Of a stretch of 64,000 nucleotides of DNA, positions 36,686 to 48,900 are shown one piece after another. The notes beneath the pieces are model-generated. The model had not been told where the DNA came from. It did not search any database and worked only from the letters and a program-made list of their open reading frames with translations. The position numbers and the translations under genes were made by a program. Source of the DNA: Ilex aquifolium (lineage: Eukaryota > Streptophyta > Magnoliopsida > Aquifoliales > Aquifoliaceae); assembly GCA_951799425.1 (NCBI GenBank), contig OX637395.1, positions 36,914,323 through 36,978,322 of the forward strand, in the 5' to 3' direction. Position 1 is the first letter of the stretch. Each line of letters starts with the position of its first letter.

Positions 36686-39600
36686 ATGATGGGCGATGGA
36701 TTCTTTCTTCCAAGTACGAACAGTGGCGGCAACAAAGATAGTCCAAAGAAAACAATCACCACTAAGAAGAAGAAGAAGCGTGGTGGTACTAAGAAGAAAA
36801 TGACCATTGAGCAAACTTCGGCATACAAATCTGTGAGAGAATGGGTCTTCTTGGGCCAGTCTGTTGCTGTGCTGGATGATGATTTTGTTGTTCAGTGGAG
36901 TCGAGGCAAAGAGAAGTTGGTGTTTGAATTGCATTCTCATTCGACTTGCAGTGATGGGTTCCTTTCTCCTACCAAGCTCGTCGAGAGAGCACATCAAAAT
37001 GGGGTGAGTTTTTTTCTTCTTTAGTTTTGGTGTGATAAATCTTCGTTGAATATAGGCAATGGGGGTTCTTCTGTTTCATTGCTTGTATGTGATGAGTTTT
37101 GAATTTTATGGGTATTAGATTTTTTTTTTTTGCTTGTTGGGTTTCATTCTGATTGTTCAATGCTATTATGTTTTGTGATTATGAAGTTTGAATGAGTATT
37201 TGAGATGGTTTTTCTTTTTATGGGAAGATTGCGATTTTTCTGTTCTGTTCTTGTTTGTTTTTAACTAAGATTTTGTTGCTTGTATGATTGAATGGGTTTC
37301 TGATAATGTCATCCACAAAAATAATAAATTTAGTAATGAAATTTTTGTGTTGGAAAAGTTTATGTTGGTTGGTTACTTGTGGTTTTTAATTTTGCTCACG
37401 TTTACCTGTGTTTTTGGTGGTAATTTATGGCTAAATCTTATGTTCCAAACTTCATTTATTTCTTCAGGTTCACGGTGTCCTGTTTTTATATGTTGCCTGA
37501 TTGTATAGTTGTTAACTTAGCTGTGCAGGTCACCCACCTTTTCCAGACCCTTAGTTAATGCTGTCACATTCAGTAAAAGATCCGCTTGATTCTGTCTTTG
37601 TTTATGCTATCATTTCTCAATTTACTTATTTATTGATCTGCCAGTGTATGCAAGTGAATGGAAAAATATGCACTGCTGATAATGATATCTGCTATTTAGT
37701 GGCCACTCAAAGGCTTGTTGATAGACCTCTTTCCATTTGTATTCCACAACTTTTTTTAGAAATTCCATGAGAAGGGCCGAGTTGGCTGCTAACCCTGGTA
37801 AGAACCTTCTCAAGTAGGAAGCTTTTCCTAAAAATGACTTCCACTCTTTTCTTTCGCTGAGGTTCGCTCTGGCATATCGAGCACTACTTTTGCTTTAGCT
37901 GGGTCTACATTCATGCTCACTTGTGATTTCCGGTTATGTGAAGATGTTTGGGGCTAAAAGTTGAAGTTAAAATAAAAAGGTAATAAAAAGATGAGTATAT
38001 ATTGTACATCACAAAAAGGGAAATAATTAAGAAAGACTTGAACATATAATATGTGAAATAGAAAAAGAATTTCAATGGACATTATGTTTATAGCGCTTTG
38101 ATCTCAGAGAGAGTGAATCCTGGAAATGGTTTCGAGCATCCAGCCAAAATGTTTGTGCTCTACAATCTGACGTAAAGTGATTATGATTTCAGTTTGTGAA
38201 CAGACAAACTTTTTATTGATTATGTGAGCTAAATTAAAATGATTTGGAATGTGAGCTCGTTGCTTTTCTTCTCGATCTCCCCTTGGAAATTCTTTGTGTG
38301 AAGCTTCTTTCATCTTACCAAATTGCAAAACAATGTGAAAATCTGCTGGCCTGATCCGCCTCTTCTATATCATGTAGGCTATGATTTAAATGTTTCATAT
38401 GCTCCTGCAGTTAGGTTGATGAAAAGAAAGATAAATTGTTGGCTGCAGGCCAGTGCTTAAATCTTCTATAAAGCTGGTGTTGGATCAAGTGTGTTTGTGG
38501 TACATTGCCTTGGCAAATCCATGGTTGTGGAGAATTCCGCGAACTTGTGATTAAACATAGTATTTTTTTTTCCCATCAAACGTCCGGGACTCAAATTTGG
38601 CACCAGTTCAGATGAATTGTATTTATACGTTACGAGTTTCTGCTTCCATTTTCCAGCAATGTGGGAGTTAAAGATCATGACTTGATCTTGCTGTGAGATA
38701 TTCTTTTTCTATTTCCTGCCTTGGTTTGTTGTCCATGGTAAAAATACCTCCTTAGCTTGCCATATGTTTTCCCCGGGAAGGAATTGGTTGAAGCTTTGGC
38801 TTTGATTTCTTTCTATGATTATCTCTCTCCTGTCTTCTTCTTTTTGCTTTGATACTTGAGAGGCTTCAGATGGTCTCGGCACTTGCAAATGTTCTATTGC
38901 TTTTAATGGCCGGCAAACATCAGGCCGTCCTGTTGATGCAAGTTGGTCCTTTTAAGCAACTCTCACAGTTTGACCTTTCCTTAAAAGTAATGTATCAATT
39001 GTAGGGAAAACTAAAGAAGACATATTCGTGACGGTTTCAATTTGGCAAACAGCCTTGGTCTCTTAAGTAGCATGTTTTAGATGGAATAAATGGTCAAGAG
39101 CTGAGCTATATGTTTAGTTTTTAGGATTAGATGAATCTATGAACTTTTACATTGTACTTTGTTATTGTTCTCGGAGTGATGGTTGATGGTGAAATCCATC
39201 TGAAGATCTTTATTTTCTTATGAATCATGAAATATCCTTTAGTTTAGTCAGGACATTTTCTCTTGTTACAAGATAATTGCTTCAATATTTAATTGGATGG
39301 AGTGTGATATAATTAGTTGAATTTGTTCAGAACAGGTGAAAGTTCTTTCTCTGACAGATCATGATACTATGTCTGGCATCCCTGAAGCTCTGGAAGCAGC
39401 TCGCAGATTTGGCATCAAAATTATCCCGGGTGTCGAAATCAGTACAATTTTCTCCCCGAGGTTATTCTGATTTCTGGCTTTATGATGCCTAGTACTTTTA
39501 TATTGTGATCCATCACCACCATCGTTATCTTGCAAAGCCGCTCACATCAGGCTATTTACTGGAACACTAGTTAGTCTAGAAAAAAAATTATTTCCCTTCC

Positions 39601-41345
39601 ATGATTTTGACCCTGATATTTGGAAAATCACAACCAGAGAGTCTGGATCAGAAGAACCAGTTCACATCCTCGCATATTACAGCAGCTGCGGGCCAGCAAG
39701 ATGTGAGGAATTAGAGAAGTTCTTGGCTGATATAAGAGATGGGCGTTTCCTCCGTGCAAAGAACATGATTTCAAAATTGAACAAACTCAAATTGCCTCTT
39801 AAGTGGGAGCATGTGGCCAGGATTGCAGGCAAGGATGTTGCTCCTGGGAGACTGCATGTTGCTCGTGCTTTGGTTGAAGCAGGCCACGTGGAGAATCTGA
39901 AACAAGCTTTTGCCCGGTATCTTTATGATGGTGGACCTGCTTATTCAACGTAATAAATCTCAGCTTACTTTTAGCTTCAATTAAAGTTTATGCAATTTTT
40001 TTTCCACCAAGACTCAGAAATTTTTGCTTGTTCTCTGGTTCAGGGGTAGTGAGCCTGCTGCAGAGAAAACAGTGCAATTGATATGTGAAACGGGGGGTGT
40101 GGCAGTGCTGGCACATCCATGGGCATTAAAAAATCCAGTTGCCATCATCAGGAAATTGAAAGAAGCTGGGCTACATGGGATAGAGGTGTACAGAAGTGAT
40201 GGAAAACTGGCAGGTATATAATTTATTGCCTAATATCTCCCTTTTTCTATTGCCTTCTTTTGTTCCCTTTAACTCCCCAGTCTTATGCAGCATAAAATTA
40301 TTTCTTCTTAATCTGACGTCCTAATGGAATTGGATTTATATCGATCACACAAATAATCAGTGTAATTATTGATAGCAGGAAATAAATTTTATAAAAAACA
40401 TTATTGCTTTCAGAAAGCCTCTAATATATAGGATGGAAATTGGAAATGATTTCTAGCACCAGATGAACAATGAGGTCATCAATCTTATCGAAAAAAACAA
40501 TGAGGTCATCAAATACGTTCTAAAAGTTATACATCTTAAGTTGTAAAAAATCAGGTGACAAGTTCAAGGTTCATTATGGTTTTACCATATTCAGTCGATA
40601 TTGCCAGCTTAAATTCTTGGCATGGAACTTTTTACAGCATTATCGTCTGGCTTGAATAGATGCAGATGTTTAATCCAAATAGAAGCAGGTCGCATCAGTG
40701 TACCTAAGTATTAACTGATGTCTTAATGTTTCCTCTTCCTGTCCCGTAAACAAGCCAAAAATTCCATGTCCACAATTAGCATGTTTGTGGAGAATTATGC
40801 ATTATTGGTGCTTTTATTTACATCGCTTGTGATGCATATCATTTTCCTGGAATTGGTTTTATATGAAAGTTGTCATAGCATTATCTAAGAGAATTTGTAT
40901 ACAGTATTTATTTCTCGTGTCACTTGTTTGCTCAACAGTATATAGTGATCTAGCCGATGCTTACGATCTTGTGAAGCTTGGAGGGTCAGATTATCATGGG
41001 AGAGGTGGCAACAGTGAATCTGATATGGGAAGTGTGAGTCTTCCAGTGTTGGCTGTGCATGAATTCCTCAAGGTGGCCCGACCAATATGGTGCAGTGCTA
41101 TCAGGCACATTCTTGAGAACTATGTTAAGGATCCCTCTGATTCAAAGTTGGAGCTTATCTTGAAGTTTGGGAAGACTAGGGTTTCAAAGGGTGTATCACC
41201 CTTAAATAGTGGGAACGAATTGGTTAATCAATGTTTATCTTCATGGTTGACAATTGAAGAAAGACAGAATTCAGAGTTGGAGGCCATTAAGTCGAAGCTT
41301 TTTCAGATTTCAATTGGTCAAGGAGATACCCAAACTCCCAAGTAA
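36686..41345 (+). CDS. PHP-domain metal-dependent phosphoesterase
   Basis: Five exons, 36686-37003, 39336-39460, 39638-39949, 40044-40213 and 40939-41345, give 443 residues; all phases agree. The PHP metal-binding motifs are all present: ELHSHSTCSDG (HxH and Asp), LTDHDT, PGVEIS, LAHPW and GGSDYHGRGG. The motif order and the middle insertion (KWEHVARIAGKDVAPGRLHV) match bacterial YciV/RNase AM, which acts on 3',5'-nucleoside bisphosphates and as a 5'-3' exoribonuclease. A plant role in RNA or nucleotide turnover is therefore likely but inferred. The N-terminus is very Lys-rich (KKTITTKKKKKRGGTKKK), which could be a nuclear or nucleolar signal. Intron 1 is long (2.3 kb); the other introns are short. 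Confidence 0.92.
37004..39335 (+). other. Intron 1 of the PHP gene
   Basis: A 2332-bp intron between a GTGAGT donor and a CAG acceptor. T-rich, with no recognisable element or open frame worth calling. Confidence 0.7.
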
Positions 41346-42280
41346 ATAGTTCCTTCTGAATCAAAATTTTGTCTCGTTGATTTTTGCCATATTTAGGCGA
41401 TGACTCTGCTAAATTTCATCATAATTTATTTTCCGGCTCAATTCTCTGTTATACAGGAATTCGTTGTGAGCGTGCAAGTATGCAACTATAGCTTTCTTTT
41501 TCTCAAGGAAAAAAAAAGGCTTCATATTTACCTTTTTTTCATTCCATTTCTTGGCAAAATGTGAATGACCGATAAGTATGTTATTGTATTGTTTTGAATT
41601 GGAAGTACACAATGAAAATCAAGAGAGAATCATTTTCTGTAGCTAGCAAATTTCATCATGCTTCATTGTGGTAGCTTCCTTAACTTTGTATCATTTGATA
41701 GTTTCCTGGTGATATTCTGAAATCTCACTTTATGACCTATGTGCTACAAAGGCAAAACCCTGAAACAAAACATGAGAACTGAAGAATGTTTAACATTTTA
41801 TTGTTATCCTTTATTTAGGGGAGATTTGCTATTCTCTTCTACAACATTCTCATAAGTTTTTCACTTTCCTCCTTTGAGCTTTTGCTTATGATAGAGGCCA
41901 TGGGTGGCTTTGACGAGGTCTCTTTCATGGCTGGGGAGGGAGAGAGTACATATGTGGAGATTTTTTGAGGTTCGAGAATCTATGGTAGGACATCTAAGAC
42001 TAAGGAATAATTTGAGGTAGGCCACAACTGATATGATAACAGTGGTGCTCTCATCCTACTTGCTGGGAAAGAGAGATTTGGACTGCCCAACCTTTGTACA
42101 AGATAACAAATGGCTAAGCTGTGAGTATGGGTGTTCAAAATTTTGATTACCTGCAAATTTCGATCCTATCGTACCTTACTCGATCTTATTGATTGGCTAC
42201 TAGAAAGAATTGGGTAGGTCAACGAAAGATCTTTTAGTATTCTGCAAAAATCGAGTAGGAATATGAAATATCTATAAATT

Positions 42281-42317
<37 letters not shown>

Positions 42318-42684
42318 TTAATCTCTAAAAATTAAAATCTAGAAATTCTAATATTTTATTGATGTTTATGACTTTTTTGTTGTGTTTTATTATAATTGTT
42401 TATGTATTATCGAATTTATTGTATTTTCTTTAGTGTTATTGGTTTATTGTGTTAGTTAATTGGTTCATGTTATTTAATAAAATTGTTAAAATGATCCAAA
42501 AATTAATAACTAAAAAATATGTGCTCACCAGATTTCCTATCCGATTGTTTTGGATGGAATTCGGGTAGAAATAGTATACTTGATCAGGTAAGATAGGTCA
42601 AAAAAAATTCTTTCGCAAAATATCGTGTAGGAAGATAGAATATCATAATTTATACTCGTAAGGTAGGGTGAACATCCCTAGCTT

Positions 42685-42717
<33 letters not shown>

Positions 42718-44027
42718 AGGGGGGAGGGGGGGAGGTGTGGAGCACCACAACACTACAAGTATAATAAAATTGCAAACATTGGTGAGAAAATAACTATTTT
42801 TGGATTGATTAATACATTCCAGGGTTTAATACTTGTGACTTTCTACTGATACATTAGGTTCAATTTCGACTTAAATGCTTATACCTGTTACTTTATGTGG
42901 TATAAAAAGGCAAGTTTTTCCCCTTATGTTTTTGTTGGGAATGTGGAGCATACATTAGCATTACTGATACACTGCAGTTCATGTAACTATGCAATTGGAC
43001 ACTGGACAGCGTAAGTAGGTGAATTCAAACTTCCCAATTATGATTTCCACAACACTTCTACCCATACTACTAGTCATTTTTATATTTGTCAGCATTAATA
43101 TCATCCACCACCACCACCACCACCCACCCATCACCATGAGGTTGCCACCACCCTTATTATCACCATCCACCACAACCAGTGTCTCCACCACCACTGTAGT
43201 CGTCACATAGGTATGTACACGCATTTGAAAACAGGGTTACACTTGAAAACCATAAAATTCAATTTAATACCTAAAAAAGTCAAATTGTAGCTGTTCATAT
43301 TTTAGCTAAAAATCCACCAATATTTTCAATCATCTATTTTTATCAATATTTTTCAACATTATTTGCCCAATTCATCATGCGATAATTGAGTTGCATCGCT
43401 CGTATTTGAGTTGTGCCTCGTGTTGAGTACTAATCAATCATATTTTTCAATTCATTTAATTTATACAATAGTTGTTAAACATGGTGCATTACAATCGAGT
43501 TATTCTAATTGATAATAATCTAATCTATTTATTATACTTGTTATCAAGTCGCATTATTTTTAAGTTTATATCATGTATGAGTAGGCCGATCAAAATAAGA
43601 CACAAAATTAACCGATACTAATCGACACAGAGTTAAACGGGTTTTGGTGAGGTCTTAGTAGGTAGTAAACAGGTGGACTCACTAGACCGTTTAATAATCA
43701 TGTCATGTTCTGGGTGAGATATGTAATATAATAATAAAGTGATCATTATTCAAAAAAAATTAGTTAAAATAATACATGCAGTTTAATAATTAGATTAGCT
43801 GAAAAAAAGTTTAATATTTTTTTTATAATAATTAAAAAAATTATTAAACGGGTTAAAAGAGTCATGTCGGGTAACCCATTTAATAAACAAATCTTGTTCA
43901 ATTTATAGATTTTCATTTGTTTAATTAAACGAATCGTGTACGGGTTGAATAATTTTTCACACGAATTTAATTAGACCCAACATGAAATATGCTTTAACCC
44001 AACACAGTTAACACCCATTTTTATCAA
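41346..44027. other. Intergenic region downstream of the PHP gene
   Basis: Contains the PHP 3' untranslated region, a TA tract (about 42296-42319), a TG/GA compound microsatellite (about 42685-42716), a CCA-rich stretch (43090-43190) and, from about 43560 to 44010, a dispersed repeat with phrases such as 'ttaaacgggttaaaagagtcatgtcgggtaaccc'. No gene is supported. Confidence 0.5.
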
Positions 44028-45736
44028 TTTTCCATGGTGCTTCCAAAGGCCACCACTTGGCTCCCACAATCCACATATGATAAAATTGACAGGCTCAACA
44101 GGAATTTCCTATGGGGGGATACAGAAGAAAAAAAATGGGTGCACCTCATAAACTGGGACACTGTGTGTAAACCTAAAGAGATAGGAGGCCTAGGACTTTG
44201 AAAGTCAAGAGAAAGCAATCTGGCCACTCTTGCTAAGTTAGGCTGGAAAGTCAAGGAAAACAAAGACACCATGTGGGTGAAAGTTATTAAAGAAAAATAC
44301 ATTAAAAACACCTCACAGGAATGGGAACAAAAATCCAATAGTTCCACAATTTGGAGAGCTATTCTTAAAACAAAACAAATTGTTAAGGAAGGTACTAAAT
44401 GGCTCATTGGAAATGGTCAAAACATATCTTTCTGGACTGATTGGTGGTGTGGAGATACTTCTATTGTAAACAGAATGTAGGTTCCAACCACAGTTGATCC
44501 CAACACCACAGTGGATAACTTCATCGACCACTCAGGTAACTGGAACTTGAATCACCCAGGTATGCTCTTTCCCCCCAATCTTATCTCAGATATTCAGCTC
44601 ACTTGTATCCCCTGTAATAGTGATTTGATGGATACACAATGCTGGGGACTTTCTAATAATGGTTTTTTCTCTGTTTGTACTGCTTATAAATGGATTACCA
44701 AATCCAATGAGGAAAGTAACCTGTCAAACTTGAATTGGGATTGGATTTGGCACATGAAAATTCCACAAAAGCTAAAAAAATTTATCTGGCTTGTTCAAAG
44801 TGACAGAATCTTATCTAATCAACTCAGAGCAACTAGAAACATGACCAATGATGCAACTTGTGAGAGATGTAATGCCACTGCGAGACTACTTTGCATATCC
44901 TAAGAGACTGCTCCAAAGCACAAGCAATCTGGAGTGCTCTCTTAGGATACAACTACACACTGAACCCCCATGTCAATGATCTCCACAATTGGCTCCTTGA
45001 GAACTACATTAAGAAAAGGAAAGAAAAATGGAAAGGTGTTGAATGGCCGGTTGTTTTTTCATCTATTATCTGGCATATTTGGAAGGATAGGAACAAGGAG
45101 TGTTTTGAAAAAATTAAAACTCCCCCTGGTATCACTGCCAAAAATGCATGGCTTTTGGCACAGGAAATTAACTTTGCCTTCCTTGAAAACATTGAGTGCA
45201 AAGATCACTACTCCGAGAATCTAATTAGTTGGTCTTTTCCCCCTGCAGGGTGGATGAAGCTGAATGTAGACGGATGCTCCAAAGGGAATCCCGGTCTTGC
45301 TGCAGCGATTGGAGGCATTGTTAGAAGTGATCAAGGAGTTTGGCAAATTGACTTTTACGGAAGGCTTCCCAACTGCTCTAGCGCTCAAGCTGAACTCTGG
45401 GCAATTTATAAAGGACTTCAGATCACCCAATCCCAGGGCATGATGAATTTTATTGTGGAAACTAATTCACTGGATGACCATAGACTTCTCTCATCAAGAT
45501 TGGATGATTCCCACACGGAGAGAGGGATCATCGCAGAATGCAAGAGGCTGCTCACCCTTCTCAACTGCCCCATCCAACACACTCGAAGAGAAGGAAACTT
45601 CTGCGCTGACCACCTCACAAATTTTGGTGTCAAGCAGAATGATCATTTGGTGATCCTCAACTCCCCACCTAGCTCAATGGGAGAGCTTTTGAGATATGAT
45701 AGTGCTAGTGTCTCCTATGTGAGAGACTTTTGTTAA
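44028..45736 (+). mobile_element. 5'-truncated LINE (L1-type), dead
   Basis: The reading frames give the end of a plant LINE ORF2: reverse-transcriptase C-terminus (FLWGDTEEKKWVHLINW, PKEIGGLGL, LAKLGWKV), the zinc-binding region (CERCNATA then LHILRDCSKAQAIW) and an RNase H domain (LNVDGCSKGNPG, AQAELWAIYKGL, REGNFCADHL). The frame has a stop at 44199-44201, another at 44477-44479 and a shift near 44885, so it cannot make the protein. In the RNase H part the third catalytic Asp is replaced (VETNS instead of the usual VESDS). The endonuclease and most of the reverse transcriptase are missing. It ends about 200 bases before the start codon of the next gene. Confidence 0.88.
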
Positions 45737-45945
45737 TTTTATGAACCTTTCCAATGTACCGAAACAAAAAAGACCATTGAAAATGGGCCACACAATCTAA
45801 CTTGAATGGGCTTCAACCTCAAAAGCTTTATATGGCCCAACTCATAAGCCCAGCCCAGGGAGGCAGGTCAATAGTCATTCCTTCCTCCCTGACCAAATCA
45901 CTGGGGTCTCTCGCCTCGTCTCGTTTCTCTCTCCTCAGGAACGCA

Positions 45946-48900
45946 ATGAGCTTGGCACTGGTGCAAGGCTACTCATCCGCAGATGAAGAAGAAGAAGAAG
46001 AACCCAAAGACCTAAACTCTTCAGACGATGAAGATGACGACGACGACGACGATGGAGACATTTCGAATAACCGTTCCGGCTACAAACCCTTGTTCGACTT
46101 CTCTGCAAACCCTTCCTCTTCTTCGTCTCTCCCGTCTGCTCTCGACATATTCTCTCAGGTAATCTTTATTGATTCTTCACTAGTTCCGGTTTTATTTCTA
46201 TTAATCAATAGGTCATATTGAAATGTTTTGTTTTTTTGAATTTTCGTAATTATCGGAGATTTCAGCACCGCCGGAGTTTCTGAACAATTGTGTCCAAGAA
46301 CCGGTGTCAAAAGATGTTGATGTGAAGCGATGGAGGCACGGTGGCCGGAGAAACCGTCAAGAGAAAAAAGATTTACCTGCCGGTAATGTGATTTAATTTT
46401 TCTTTCTCTGTAGTTTTTTACCTTAGTAGCTGGATAATTTAAGTTTTATAGTCGTACGTCGTTGAAACAATTGATAGGGAAGTTAGGATTTTGAGATTTG
46501 TTCTTTTTTTGATAGATCGTGGGGTTTCCCGATTTACGCTTAACAAAAACCTAAATTATCATTTTATGCTGACACTTAATCAAATTATTGTTTGAATATT
46601 GTTCACTTCAAATAGTACTTATTATTTAAAGAAATACTAGAAAGAATGCATGTGAATCTTGATTTTGGCTCCTCTTCAATTTTAGGTTTCCTTCCAATTC
46701 CTTATAAGAACAACCCTCCACCTTGAATCAGGTGTGCCACTGGGTTGAAGTAGATCCCCTATCACTATACAGTAGATAGATGATGGGGTTGGAAACAGTT
46801 AGAGACAATCTAAAATTGGAGAGGATCAAACTTGTGAATCTCTAGCCAAGTAGAAAACGAAATAAATAAATCGAAATTTCAGACAATTTGGAATGATTCA
46901 TGGGAATGGTCAATTTATGACAGTTTTGAATGTCTTATCATGTAGGAACTTTTTGTTATGTGCATATTTTTAATGTAGTATTAGAGTAGGTGGGTTAGTG
47001 ATGTGGTATTTATTAGATAATTGTGTCATGGGTTAGGGTAGTAATCAAAGTAATTTTATCATGTTGTATTTGAAGGCTATCTATCAATTAAAAAGTGTGT
47101 TGGATATTGTGATTAACTTTTTTTGTGAAGGTTTTGGAGGTCGGGTTCTACTAAAATTGCACTAGTGGAGGTTCTTTTCTCTCCGAAGCGGGATCTCTTT
47201 CTCCACTATTCTATTTTTCTTTTGTTGTATACATCTTCCAAAAGGTGAACATAACAATTGGTATTAGAATTAGACATGGAGGACTAAGTTAGTTGTCTGG
47301 AAGTGAAAGTTCACTCATTAATTGTGGGACAAGAAAGGATAATGAAGGAAATGCGTGAGTTATTTATCGTTTTGAACTCTCACTTTGATCAATTAGTAGC
47401 CAACCAATATCACTCAACTAGTAATGTGGAAAATTGCAGTAGTTATGAGAAATCGAGGAAGTCTTTGACTGTGACCAAATAAAAGCTTCGCAGTGAGGCA
47501 AGCCAAGATATGTATCTTATTTGCTCTCACTAACCAATAGCTTCTTTAGTAGAAGACAAAACACGAAAGACTTTAGGAATCGCAACTGTGGGAATCTATG
47601 GCAAACCAAGCTTCACTGTTCGTAGCAAAGCATGGTTTTGTCAACTACAAGCAGCTGTTGGAGCAAAACATGCAAGAACCACCCACTGTAGAGAACATTC
47701 AAGAACCAGCCATAATAGAGAATGCAACCTATTAGCCACCTCCCCATTCTCATTACAAATCAAAATTTAGGGACAAATTTTTTTTTAAAAGGGAAATGAA
47801 ATGTTATATACATATTTTTAATGTAACATTAGAGTCAGTTAATTAGAAGCTATTTAATAGGTGGGTTAATGATATGGTAGTTATTAGATAATGGTGTCAT
47901 TGATTAGGTTAGTTATCAAAGTAATTTTATCATCTTGTATTTAAAGTCACATCTATCAATTATAGTGTGTTGGAGTTGTCATGGACTTTCTTGTGGAAAT
48001 TTTGGAGTTCGGGTTCTCCTCGAAGTGAATTACCGGAGGTTTGACCCCCTCGAGGGGGGAAAGAACCTCCACTGGTTCAATTTGAATGGAATCTGACCTC
48101 CAAAACCTTCACAAAGAAAGTTAATCACAATATAATCCAACACACTTTTTAATTGATAGACATGCCTTTAAATACAAGATCTACTTTGGCAACTACCCTA
48201 ACCATAACACCATTATTTAATTATTGTCACATCACAAATCCACCTATTAAATAATTTCTAATTAACTAACTCTAATATTACATTAAAAAAATATGCACAT
48301 AACGTTCCATTCCCCTTTAAAAAAAAGTTTGTCTCAAAGTTGCATTTGAGAAGTAAAAAAGTAAGTGTCAACCCACTTCCATATACTCGTAACAATTCAC
48401 GTGATTAATTGTGTTTCTCCACAAAAAATGTAAGCAGATAGTTCTTGGCGAGGAGTTGTTGTTGGTAGGATTGACTGGGAGGAAGTAGACTTCTTTAATT
48501 CCATCTCATGCCTTACTTGCTTAAGGTTTGCTAGCCTAGAAACAATTGCAGCATCTTGATTCTCCAACCTTGAAGCCCTTCCAACAATTAATACAAGCAT
48601 ATCTTTGCTTGATGCCTCATCTATGATTTTTGATTTTACTTCTTGAAGAATTTTTTGAACCCTGTTTAAAATCCTCTTGCAATCGTTGATTTTCTTTGAT
48701 CAATCTCTTGAATGTTTTTTTGAAAATCAACATGCATCTACTTCAAAATCTCCAATTATGTCGCCATTATTATAATCGTCGACTCTGATACCAATTGTTA
48801 GGTGCACACTTTTCGGAAAAATATAAATAAGACGAAAAATATAATTGAGGAAAGGAAACCCATCTCGAAGGGAGTGGAATCGAGGGGAACCTGACCTCCA

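Noticed and set aside
42979..43224. Open frames on both strands in a CCA/TGG-rich stretch
   Set aside because: Simple-sequence artefact with no start context or domain.
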